Part shown: one piece after another, positions 55,501 to 63,517 of the stretch
Numbering within the stretch: position 1 is the first letter of the stretch
Layout: each line of letters begins with the position of its first letter
From: Williamsia sp. DF01-3
GTDB lineage: Bacteria > Actinomycetota > Actinomycetes > Mycobacteriales > Mycobacteriaceae
Length of the DNA stretch: 64,000 nt
Assembly: GCF_023051145.1 (NCBI RefSeq)
Contig: NZ_JALKFS010000005.1
Span: 3,179,733-3,243,732, forward strand
Direction of reading: 5' to 3'
Position numbers and translations under genes: made by a program
Notes under the pieces: generated by a model
The model's input: only the letters and a program-made list of their open reading frames with translations
Database searches by the model: none
What the model was told of the DNA's origin: nothing

Positions 55501-56496
55501 GTGAGACGGCGGTTTTCGGCCATTGTGGCCATTGTGATCTTCTGTGTCATAAGTGAGCTTGCGGCAGCCCCTGCGGCGATGACGGCACCGATGGCTGACG
55601 GCCTTGCGGCGCCTGCGCGCATCGACACGTTGGTGATGGTGACGCCTCAACGAGCAAAGCTCACCGTCTACTCGCCGATGATGCGCCGGACCGTTCGTGT
55701 TGATGTGCTGTTGCCGGCGCGGCCGAGAGCCGCTACCCCACGCCCGGCGCTCTACATGCTCGACGGCATCGACGCCGGTATCTACTCGGGCTACAGCCAG
55801 AGCGGATGGACCCAGTACACGGACGTCGTGGAGTTCATGGCAGACAAGAACGTCAACGTCGTGCTTCCCATCGGCGGCACCGGCAGTTACTACACCGATT
55901 GGAAACAGGACGATCCCGCGCTGGGCAGGAACAAGTGGGAAACATTCCTCACCCGCGAACTTCCCCCGCTCATCGACTCGACGTTCGAGGGCAACGGGCG
56001 CAATGCCATCGAAGGGTTGTCGATGGGTGCCACCGGCGCATTGATGCTGGCCGTGCGGAACCCTGATCTCTACAGCGGCGCTGCGCTTTTCAGCGGCTGC
56101 CTCGACCTCGGAGACCAGGCCGCCCAGAATGCCACCACCGCAAGCGTGATGACTCGCGGCGGGAATCCGGCCAACATGTGGGGCCCGGCGTACAACGAGG
56201 CGTGGCTCGCCCACGATCCAGGCGCGAATATCGGTGCCCTGCGCGGCAAACCGCTGTACGTCGCGGTCGGAAGCGGCGTGCCGGACTGGTCGATGGGCGT
56301 GGCGGGGCTTGCCTCACCCGTCGGCGGAGCTCTCGAGGCAGCTGCGTTGGCCTGCACCCGTACCTTCGAGACCAAGGCCGAGGCGGCGGGCGTAGACATC
56401 ACGTTCGACTACCGAGAAGGCCTGCATTCCTGGGGCTATTGGAACGGCGATCTGCATCGTTCGTGGCCGACGATCCAACAGGCTCTAGGCGTGTGA
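55501..56496 (+). CDS. Ag85-type mycolyltransferase-like esterase
   Basis: Predicted product of 331 aa from GTG 55501 with a Sec signal (residues 1-26). Intact Ag85 pattern: LYMLDGIDAG, VLPIGGTGSYYTDW, nucleophile Ser174 in GLSMGATG, NMWGPAYNEAW, and catalytic His in GLHSWGYWNGDL. It should act outside the membrane on mycolate esters. It overlaps the convergent phosphatase gene by 12 nt at the stop codons. Confidence 0.9.
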   Translation: MRRRFSAIVAIVIFCVISELAAAPAAMTAPMADGLAAPARIDTLVMVTPQRAKLTVYSPMMRRTVRVDVLLPARPRAATPRPALYMLDGIDAGIYSGYSQSGWTQYTDVVEFMADKNVNVVLPIGGTGSYYTDWKQDDPALGRNKWETFLTRELPPLIDSTFEGNGRNAIEGLSMGATGALMLAVRNPDLYSGAALFSGCLDLGDQAAQNATTASVMTRGGNPANMWGPAYNEAWLAHDPGANIGALRGKPLYVAVGSGVPDWSMGVAGLASPVGGALEAAALACTRTFETKAEAAGVDITFDYREGLHSWGYWNGDLHRSWPTIQQALGV

Positions 56497-57777
56497 GTCC
56501 CCTGTCGGCAGGCCCGTCGGTGCCGGGAGCCTGGCAAGTGCCACCACGGTCACGTCGTCGGGATTGTTCGTCCGGGATGCCATACCAGAGATCGCATCCA
56601 CGATTTCGCTGGCGGACGATGCTGCCACGGCAACGGCTGCGACGTGGTCGACCGCGGCCATCGATCCGTCGTACAGATCCAGAACACCGTCGCTGAAGCA
56701 CACCACCATGTCCCCCGGCTGGAGGAACAGTTCTTGCATCGTCCAATCGTCGTCGAGTCCGAGCCCGAGCGGTAGGTCATGAGACCCGAGTCGCTCCCAC
56801 GATCCGTCGGCACGAGCGACCAGTGTCAGTCCATGCCCGGCATCGGCGTAGAGCATCCGGCCGTCCTCGGCGCGAATCCTGGCGTGGAAGAGGGTTGCGA
56901 ACGATTCGGTGTCACCCAGATCGGTTGCAAGGCAATCTGCGGTTCGTGTAAAAGCGACAACCGGGTCCTCATCGTTGCGGGCGCTTCGCACGACAGCCCG
57001 GGCTGTCGCCGCGATGATGCCCGCACCGACACCCTTGCCCATCACGTCCCCGAGAGTGAAACCCAGACCCCCGCGTATGGGATACCAGTCGAAGAAGTCG
57101 CCTCCGATCGCGGTGGACGGAATGCATGCGCCCGCAACCTGATAGCTCGGTAGTGGTGTTCCGCTCTTCGGCAACAGTGCCTGCTGAACCCGCGAAGCCT
57201 GGTCGAGTTCACTGGTCGTCGCACGCTCTCGCCGTTGGATGACAGACAGTTTCTTTCTCGACAACCGCGACAATTCGTTCACCACGGTCGCTGCGAATGT
57301 GAATGCGAACGCACTGAACAATCCGCGCCACAACTCGTTGGGATTGTCGGACACACTCGTGCCCAGTGCAAACGGCACAAGAAGAGCCGCACACACGCCC
57401 AGGAACGAATAGAAGATGAATCGACGGCCCTCTGAACTGGCGAACCAGATCACCGGGAGTATCAGCAGAGAAGCGAAGATCGACCTGCTCTCTCCCGTCG
57501 AGAAGCGAAGCGCGCCACATGCGAACAGATCGAGCGTGGGAACTATGAAGCCATACCTGTACAACGACTCGTCTCGGGAGAAGGCAACTGCGAGAACGGT
57601 TGCGATCACTGTGACCACCACAGCGCTCACCAGCACCCGCGCATCGCTGACGACCAGCGTCGGGATGGTCCCACTGAGGACCACCGCCACCGAAAAGAGC
57701 GCAACGAACGGGAGTTGTTTCAGGAGAGGTGAAGGTCGATCCACACCCAATCGGTGGCGAAGAGAGCCTTGCGGCAT
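56485..57777 (-). CDS. Membrane-bound SpoIIE/PP2C-type serine phosphatase
   Basis: Predicted product of 430 aa, with AAAGGGAG ending 4 nt before the ATG. The N-terminal half has about six membrane helices (residues 20-165). A helical linker RERATTSELDQASRVQQALLP leads to a SpoIIE domain with metal Asp residues in GGDFFDWYPI, GDVMGKGVGA, DAGHGLTL and FSDGVLD. Such proteins dephosphorylate anti-sigma antagonists in stress signalling. No anti-sigma partner is nearby. Confidence 0.9.
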   Translation of the reverse strand: MPQGSLRHRLGVDRPSPLLKQLPFVALFSVAVVLSGTIPTLVVSDARVLVSAVVVTVIATVLAVAFSRDESLYRYGFIVPTLDLFACGALRFSTGESRSIFASLLILPVIWFASSEGRRFIFYSFLGVCAALLVPFALGTSVSDNPNELWRGLFSAFAFTFAATVVNELSRLSRKKLSVIQRRERATTSELDQASRVQQALLPKSGTPLPSYQVAGACIPSTAIGGDFFDWYPIRGGLGFTLGDVMGKGVGAGIIAATARAVVRSARNDEDPVVAFTRTADCLATDLGDTESFATLFHARIRAEDGRMLYADAGHGLTLVARADGSWERLGSHDLPLGLGLDDDWTMQELFLQPGDMVVCFSDGVLDLYDGSMAAVDHVAAVAVAASSASEIVDAISGMASRTNNPDDVTVVALARLPAPTGLPTGDSHA

Positions 57778-57963
57778 GAACTCCCTTTCCCGAAAAACGA
57801 AATGTCTGATTCGACACTAGTGGACAGATCGACGTTGAGGTCGAGGGCATTCGGTGTTGTGTCGAATTCGCTTCCCGAAAAACTGTGGCTGCGAAGACAT
57901 CAGCCCTCTCCACGACCATCAGATGACCGGGCCGGACCGTGAAAATACGTCTCCGATTACGTG

Positions 57964-58593
57964 TCAGGTGGGATCGAAAGCGGCGAGCAACATTCGCGCG
58001 CCGGTCGAGATCAGATTTTGTCGGTCTGATCGATCAGGTCGCAGTAGAGCGATGCGCAGACAGAGGCTTGCGGTCGCGCCCATCGTGAGGAAGACGAGGT
58101 CGTCGAGCGCCCCGCCCTCGAGGTCGGGACGCAGACGGGCGGGGAGGACACGGGCCAGCGGTATCAGAGGGCCCTCGACCTCGCGCCAGGCGTCACCGAA
58201 CTCCGCCTCATCCGAGGCAAATGAAGCGCGGAGCACAGGGGCGTGTCTCTCGAACGCAGAAGTGAGGGTTTCCACCACGATCACCATGGCATCCATCGGA
58301 TCCTTGTCCATCGCGCTACCGACGCCGGTTGCCAGCTCTGTGGTGATCTCGTGAACCGCGGTCTTTCGTAGGTCGTCGATGATGGCGTCCATATCCGCGA
58401 AGTAGCGATACACCGTACCGATGCTGACGTGTGCAAACTGCGCCAGTTGCTGGGTTGTCGGTCGACGCGCGGGCTCGCGCCGGAGAAGCTCGACGGTTCC
58501 CTCCAGCAGCGCCTCACGCATCTCGACCCCGCGTTTCTGTCGCGGCGTCACGCGTCGATGTGGCGGAGTCGCACGGGCCTTCTGGGTGGTCAC
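57964..58593 (-). CDS. TetR-family regulator
   Basis: Predicted product of 209 aa from GTG 58593. HTH: MREALLEGTVELLRREPARRPTTQQLAQFAHVSIGTVYRYFADMDAIIDDL. It is divergent from the DUF2236 gene across about 45 bp. The sequence offers no clue to its ligand. Confidence 0.87.
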   Translation of the reverse strand: MTTQKARATPPHRRVTPRQKRGVEMREALLEGTVELLRREPARRPTTQQLAQFAHVSIGTVYRYFADMDAIIDDLRKTAVHEITTELATGVGSAMDKDPMDAMVIVVETLTSAFERHAPVLRASFASDEAEFGDAWREVEGPLIPLARVLPARLRPDLEGGALDDLVFLTMGATASLCLRIALLRPDRSDRQNLISTGARMLLAAFDPT

Positions 58594-58610
58594 AAAAGTG
58601 AATAGTAAGT

Positions 58611-58621
58611 GAGGATTCCTC
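58611..58621. promoter_or_regulatory. Short palindrome between TetR and DUF2236 genes
   Basis: GAGGATTCCTC, 5-bp arms around one base, midway between the divergent starts. A possible half of the TetR operator. Confidence 0.35.
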
Positions 58622-58637
58622 GTGTTTGACTGAGATC

Positions 58638-59852
58638 ATGACTTCAGTTCCACCGAATGACCTGGTGAATACCGATGTGGCGGTAGCTCGATTCGGCGAC
58701 GCCGGTCGGGTATGGCTCGAGGCCATGTGGCTGGGCGACGACCTGGCGGATGCCGTCGTGAACGACGACTTCTCTGGGACGTCGGCCTCCTCGGCAACCG
58801 AAGCGGTGTGGACTGCACTCGCCGACGGTGTTCGGGCGATGCCGGACGCCCCGCGGTCTCTGCAGGATCTGTTCACATTCCTGGACACCGAACCCGACTG
58901 GGTGGACCATGAGCGGCTCGACCATGCCGCAGATGCACTGATACGTCACACCGCCGCGCTGGGAATCGTGCTGGGGGCAGCATCTCTGGTGCGAGGTGCA
59001 TGTAACACCATCGCCGGGAAGCCGCTGGCACTGACAGGCCGGTACGTATCTCAGCCGGCCATTCGATCGGTCGAGGTCGGCGAGTGGCTGCGCAATGTGA
59101 TCACACCCGGGGGAATGCGTCGTGGCGGCGACGGCTTTGCGTACACCGTGCGGGTTCGGATGATCCATGCGCATGTGCGCCGCGCTCTTCGGGATCTGGA
59201 GGTGTGGGACCAGGCCGCATGGGGAGTACCCATCCCCCAGCCCTACATGGCGTTCACGCTCGCCGAGTTCGGCCACATCGCCATCGATGCGATGCACAAG
59301 TTGGGCGTTCGGTTCACAGACCGCGAACTCGCAGACATCTACCACCTGTGGAGATACGTCGGACATGTCGTCGGGATGGACGAGCGGCTCAACCCGGTCA
59401 GCGAGTCCGATCAGATCCGGATCGAGGAACTGTACCGGTTGACCTCACCCGGGCCCGGTGAAGACGACCGCGACTTCGTCGTGGCACTCACCGACGACTA
59501 TCTGATCCCAGAACTCGCCAATGCGTTGCCTGGACCGCAACGGATCCGCCACGCGGCCGCCTCCACGCTGATGCGATCGCTGCAGAGGGTGTTCATCGGC
59601 GACGACGCGGCCGACGAGTTGCACATTCCCGACGGGCGACTCAAGCACGTCGTGGGTCGCGTCGGTCCACTCCTGGCTGTCGCCGCGCGTGTCCGGCTGG
59701 CCGTGGCCGGGGACCCTGACCGGCTGACCCGCAGTGCCTATCTCGCGCGCGACGAGGACATGGATCGGATGCGGGCCGCCTATCGGGTCAACCATGATCT
59801 CGTGGACAACGCCCCGCCCACCCCGTTGCGGGCTGCTGCCGGACGGGGCTGA
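58638..59852 (+). CDS. DUF2236/MpaB-type oxygenase-like protein (latex clearing protein superfamily)
   Basis: Predicted product of 404 aa from ATG 58638 (TTG 58626 possible). Signatures are ARFGDAGRVWLEA, VRMIHAHVRRAL with conserved R/H, PIPQPYMAFTLAEFGHIAIDAMHKLG, and YHLWRYVGHVVGMDERLNP. Related proteins include MpaB oxygenases and the heme-b rubber dioxygenase Lcp. Lcp is usually secreted; no signal peptide is seen here, so this is probably a cytoplasmic relative of unknown substrate. Confidence 0.85.
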   Translation: MTSVPPNDLVNTDVAVARFGDAGRVWLEAMWLGDDLADAVVNDDFSGTSASSATEAVWTALADGVRAMPDAPRSLQDLFTFLDTEPDWVDHERLDHAADALIRHTAALGIVLGAASLVRGACNTIAGKPLALTGRYVSQPAIRSVEVGEWLRNVITPGGMRRGGDGFAYTVRVRMIHAHVRRALRDLEVWDQAAWGVPIPQPYMAFTLAEFGHIAIDAMHKLGVRFTDRELADIYHLWRYVGHVVGMDERLNPVSESDQIRIEELYRLTSPGPGEDDRDFVVALTDDYLIPELANALPGPQRIRHAAASTLMRSLQRVFIGDDAADELHIPDGRLKHVVGRVGPLLAVAARVRLAVAGDPDRLTRSAYLARDEDMDRMRAAYRVNHDLVDNAPPTPLRAAAGRG

Positions 59853-59951
59853 CCGCCTCGGGCGTCTCGGATGCAGTCAACCGTCTGCGACAATTCGAAC
59901 AATGACGTCCCGGATCACCGCCTCCCGCTCTGATTGTCTCGCCGAGCATTC

Positions 59952-61103
59952 ATGACGCGGTTTCTTGTTTTCGCACTACTGCTGGCGCTGGTGTCCTACT
60001 GGCTCCATCGGCGACTTGTCCGAGCCACCGGCGTTGCCCGCCCGTGGTCGATCATCGTCGACATCTTCCTCGGACTGCTGTGGGTACTGGCGATGATCGG
60101 TGTCGGCAGCGGCGAGCTGCTCGATCCGTCGTGGGCTCGCACCCCCGGGTTCGCCGGATGGGTGTGGCTGGGAACGGTCTTCTACCTCGTACTCGGACTT
60201 GCGATCATCGGCTTGGCATCCCTTGTCGCGCGGATGGTTCGGCGCCTTCGGGGCTCGCGGAGCGAGTCGTTCGATTCGTCCCGTCTTCGCGCGATCCGGA
60301 TTGCCACCGTGGGAGTGGTGATAGCTGCCGTTGCCACGACGAGCTACGGAGTGGTCGAAGCGGTACGACCTGAGGTCGTCCGTGTCACCGTGCCGCTCGC
60401 GGCGCTTCCCGACGAGTTCGACGGATTGCGGGTGGCTCTGATCTCCGATCTCCACGTGGGGCCCACCCGCGGCGGCGAGTTCACCGCACGCGTGGTGGAA
60501 ACAGTGAATGCCGAACGCCCAGACCTCATTGCCATCGCGGGCGATCTCGTCGACGGAACGGTCGAGAAGGTGGCCGGCGACCTGCAACCACTCCAACGGC
60601 TGTCGGCGCCTCTCGGGGTGTACGGCGTCAGTGGCAACCACGAGTTCTATGCCGACGACGGGGGGCAGTGGCTCGACGTGTGGGACAGGCTCGGCATCCG
60701 GACGCTTCGCAACGAGCACGCCGTGGTCGAACGAGGGGGCGCACGCATCGACATCATCGGCATCCACGATTACTCATCTCCGAAGCCCTACGAGCCCGAC
60801 CTCGGCCGAGCACTCGACGGGCTGGACCGCGAACGCTTCGGTCTACTCCTGGCCCACGAACCGCGCCAGGCGTTCGAGGCATCCGACATGGGTGTCGATC
60901 TCCAGCTCTCCGGTCACACCCACGGAGGTCAGATGTGGCCGATCCGCTACCTCGTGCCGCTGCAACAGCCGTCCGTAGAAGGCCTGGACCGAGTGGGCGA
61001 GACCACCTTGTACACAACACGCGGCGCCGGAGCATGGGGGCCACCAACCCGTGTCGGCGCGCCGCCAGAGGTCACCATCTTGGAGCTGGTGCGTTCTCGG
61101 TGA
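59952..61103 (+). CDS. Membrane-anchored metallophosphoesterase (YkuE-like)
   Basis: Predicted product of 383 aa from ATG 59952. Four membrane helices occupy residues 1-150. The phosphoesterase domain has SDLHVGPT, GDLVDG, SGNHEFY, LLAHEP and SGHTHGGQ. YkuE-like enzymes act on phospho-lipids or nucleotides at the membrane, for example UDP-diacylglucosamine in LpxI-like roles. It follows the DUF2236 gene by about 100 nt on the same strand. Confidence 0.88.
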   Translation: MTRFLVFALLLALVSYWLHRRLVRATGVARPWSIIVDIFLGLLWVLAMIGVGSGELLDPSWARTPGFAGWVWLGTVFYLVLGLAIIGLASLVARMVRRLRGSRSESFDSSRLRAIRIATVGVVIAAVATTSYGVVEAVRPEVVRVTVPLAALPDEFDGLRVALISDLHVGPTRGGEFTARVVETVNAERPDLIAIAGDLVDGTVEKVAGDLQPLQRLSAPLGVYGVSGNHEFYADDGGQWLDVWDRLGIRTLRNEHAVVERGGARIDIIGIHDYSSPKPYEPDLGRALDGLDRERFGLLLAHEPRQAFEASDMGVDLQLSGHTHGGQMWPIRYLVPLQQPSVEGLDRVGETTLYTTRGAGAWGPPTRVGAPPEVTILELVRSR

Positions 61104-61214
61104 ATGGATTTCGGCCCGGGACACGCGGGAGACATGCGGGCACCGCGCCGACCAACCGGCGTGTCGACGGGGCAGCGGTCGCGCGTCTCGGAGACTCTTG
61201 CTTAGATGTGTCCT

Positions 61215-61316
61215 ATGAGTACCTACACGTCGCTCGACGCTGCCATCGACACTTTCCTCAACACCAACCCCTGGGCCATCGACGTCCTCCAGTTCTTCCT
61301 GAACGGCCTGCCCTGA
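61215..61316 (+). CDS. 33-aa putative leaderless small protein
   Basis: ATG 61215 to TGA 61316 encodes 33 residues: N-terminal MSTYTSLDAAIDTF, then LNTNPWAIDVLQFFLNGLP, an amphipathic to hydrophobic helix. There is no ribosome binding site. TTAGAT at 61202-61207 could be a -10 box whose start site would fall on or beside the ATG, as in leaderless actinobacterial mRNAs. A strong terminator follows 47 nt later, so it looks like a single mini-transcript. Confidence 0.5.
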   Translation: MSTYTSLDAAIDTFLNTNPWAIDVLQFFLNGLP

Positions 61317-61362
61317 TCAGTCGCTGATCGGGCTTCGCGCCCGCAGCGCAATTGTTCGCCCG

Positions 61363-61396
61363 AATCGGTCCGTCGCCTCATGGCGACGGACCGATT
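61363..61396. terminator. Strong stem-loop terminator, probably bidirectional
   Basis: AATCGGTCCGTCGCC (61363-61377) and GGCGACGGACCGATT (61382-61396) pair perfectly over 15 bp with a 4-nt loop; TTTGCTAT follows on the plus strand. It would end the mini-gene transcript and the convergent FAD-oxidoreductase transcript. Confidence 0.85.
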
Positions 61397-61417
61397 TGCT
61401 ATATGCAACACGGCCAT

Positions 61418-62557
61418 TCATGAGATGACGCCGGAACTTTCCGGGTCACGATCCCGCACTCCCCCGTAAATTCCACGCCTGACGATCCACGGTTGCAGCA
61501 CACGGTCGATCGACCAGGCCGGGAAGCGAAACGGGCGGCCTGAGGGTGTGAACACCTCGAGCCCGTCCGGTTGGACGCCTAGGACTGATCCCCACCTCCG
61601 ATTGCGCGGACGGTAACCACGTAATGAACGCCCCGCCAATTCCGCACGAACATTGCGAGCGACGAGGCGGTCGGCCCTGTTCCGAGCCGAACCACGCAGG
61701 GGATCGCTTGCAGCCACATCCCCCACAGCGAAAACACCCGGGTGCCCCGGTACTCGCAGCTGGTCGTTCACGCGAACGAATCCCTCAGCGTCGAGCACGC
61801 TTTCGGGCAGCCAGCCGGTGTTCGGACGAACGCGGCCGACCGCCCACAACACTGCGTCAGCTGACTCAGGAGCCTGCCCGGTGGTCCACGTGACGGATCC
61901 CGTAGTGATCTCATCGCCGACGAACCCGTCGTCCAAGGCGGCACGATGGCCAGGGTGGAGCTGAACTCCGAGGTCCATCAAACGGCCTCGAACACGGCGC
62001 CAGGTTCGGATGTGGTGTTGGGGAAGAGCTCTCTCGCCGGGGTACCACAAGCTGACCTTTTTCTCCGGCCACCTGCCTGCCACGTTGGCCGCACTGCTGA
62101 CAGCTGCCGCGCCGCCTCCGATCACCATCACAGATGGTGCCGCAGCGAGCCGTTCATGCGCTGCGAGCAGACCGGCCCTGACCTCGTCGGGCGACTGCAT
62201 CACGGGTGTACGCCAGAATCCGTTGCTGACTCCTGTCGAGATGACCAGAGCGTCATACGATTCGATCGACGTCGAGTCGTCCGCACTCCTCACGGCCAGG
62301 TTTCGTGCCACCAGGTCGACGTCGGTGATCGTGCCGTGGACCGTGCGAACGCCATCGAGGCCCCGAAAGCGGTCGAAGGAGACCCAGTAGTCACGAGACC
62401 AGTCGTCCGGTCGGCTCAACCGCGTTCCCAATTCCTGCCCGCTGACGAGACCAGGTTTGACCGAGATACCCACGACATCGACGTGCCCCGCCAGGTGAAT
62501 CGCCGTCAGCACCCCGCTGTCGCCGAGGCCGGCCACGACAACTCGCTTGCGTGTCAC
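61418..62557 (-). CDS. FAD-dependent NAD(P)H oxidoreductase
   Basis: Predicted product of 379 aa from GTG 62557, which shares GTGA with the DUF1295 stop (ATG 62581 possible). The Rossmann fold is VVVAGLGDSGVLTAIHLAG; the second nucleotide site is VMVIGGGAAAVSSAANVAG; C-terminal FAD motif is HPGVFAVGDVAASDPLRG. It resembles NDH-2/ferredoxin-reductase-type flavoproteins without a membrane anchor. Confidence 0.87.
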   Translation of the reverse strand: MTRKRVVVAGLGDSGVLTAIHLAGHVDVVGISVKPGLVSGQELGTRLSRPDDWSRDYWVSFDRFRGLDGVRTVHGTITDVDLVARNLAVRSADDSTSIESYDALVISTGVSNGFWRTPVMQSPDEVRAGLLAAHERLAAAPSVMVIGGGAAAVSSAANVAGRWPEKKVSLWYPGERALPQHHIRTWRRVRGRLMDLGVQLHPGHRAALDDGFVGDEITTGSVTWTTGQAPESADAVLWAVGRVRPNTGWLPESVLDAEGFVRVNDQLRVPGHPGVFAVGDVAASDPLRGSARNRADRLVARNVRAELAGRSLRGYRPRNRRWGSVLGVQPDGLEVFTPSGRPFRFPAWSIDRVLQPWIVRRGIYGGVRDRDPESSGVIS

Positions 62558-63465
62558 ACGGTCACCCGTCGCGGACGCCATGGGACAAATCTCGGTACGC
62601 GGTCGATCACATCCTGGTATCCCGCCCGGCGTTCCAGACTGCGCTTCTCCATCATCGGAATGCTGGCTCCCAAGAACATCCCGAGCATTGCGGCGGCGCC
62701 CAGGAACAACCACCACGCATCAGACGGCGACACAGCGACCCCGAACAGCGCCAAGGCAAACCAGAAACCGAACTCCCCGAAGTAGTTCGGGTGTCTCGAC
62801 CAGCCCCACAGACCCCGGTCCATCACCTCTCCGGGTCTTCCGTCCCGAACGAATCGATGTAGCTGAGCGTCGGCGACGAGCTCGAGCCCCACCGCGGCCA
62901 GTCCCACGACGAACGCGATCGCGGTGAGCCAGCTGATGTCGTCACCCGGACGGGTGACGGCGATGTAGACCGGGAGCATTCCCGCGAAGACCTGCAAGGT
63001 GGGGATCACGTGGATGGCAAGAAGATCGGTGACGAACTCGAATCGGCCGGCCTGACCGCGCAGCATCCCGTACCGCCAGTCCTCGTGGTGCAGGCCGGGA
63101 AAACCGTGAATCCAGTTCGCCGTCAGCCGTACTGCCCAGAGCGTCACCACGATCGCGATCAACCAGCAATGCACCTCGTCGACGCCGAGATCGCCGCCGG
63201 CCCACCAATAGATCATCAGGAGAGGCGGAACGACACTCCAATAGGCGTCGTAAAAACTGGAGTTGCGATAGAACCGGCTGAACCCGAAGATGACCACGGT
63301 CGCCAGAACGTCGGCAATCAACGTGTCCAGCCACAGCCATGCCGTCTTCGGGCCCCATCCCAACCAGAGGACCGCCACGAGGATGGCGATGGAGTAGGCC
63401 GCTGCGATGCGTACGAGTGATGCTGTCTTCGTCACGAGGTCTGATGATGCCAGTACCGATCCCAC
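62554..63465 (-). CDS. DUF1295 membrane reductase (steroid 5-alpha-reductase-like)
   Basis: Predicted product of 303 aa from GTG 63465 (GTG 63435 possible). Seven or more helices. The C-terminal reductase motif is RGLWGWSRHPNYFGEFGFWFALALFG, with the Arg/His/Asn/Tyr residues that bind NADPH in the 5-alpha-reductase/ICMT superfamily. It probably reduces a polyprenyl or steroid-like substrate together with the coupled flavoprotein and the UbiA gene upstream. Confidence 0.85.
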   Translation of the reverse strand: MGSVLASSDLVTKTASLVRIAAAYSIAILVAVLWLGWGPKTAWLWLDTLIADVLATVVIFGFSRFYRNSSFYDAYWSVVPPLLMIYWWAGGDLGVDEVHCWLIAIVVTLWAVRLTANWIHGFPGLHHEDWRYGMLRGQAGRFEFVTDLLAIHVIPTLQVFAGMLPVYIAVTRPGDDISWLTAIAFVVGLAAVGLELVADAQLHRFVRDGRPGEVMDRGLWGWSRHPNYFGEFGFWFALALFGVAVSPSDAWWLFLGAAAMLGMFLGASIPMMEKRSLERRAGYQDVIDRVPRFVPWRPRRVTV

Positions 63466-63517
63466 CGGTGCCGTAAATCGACCATCATGGCCTCCTGCCG
63501 ATCCCGCCGAAGCGGGC

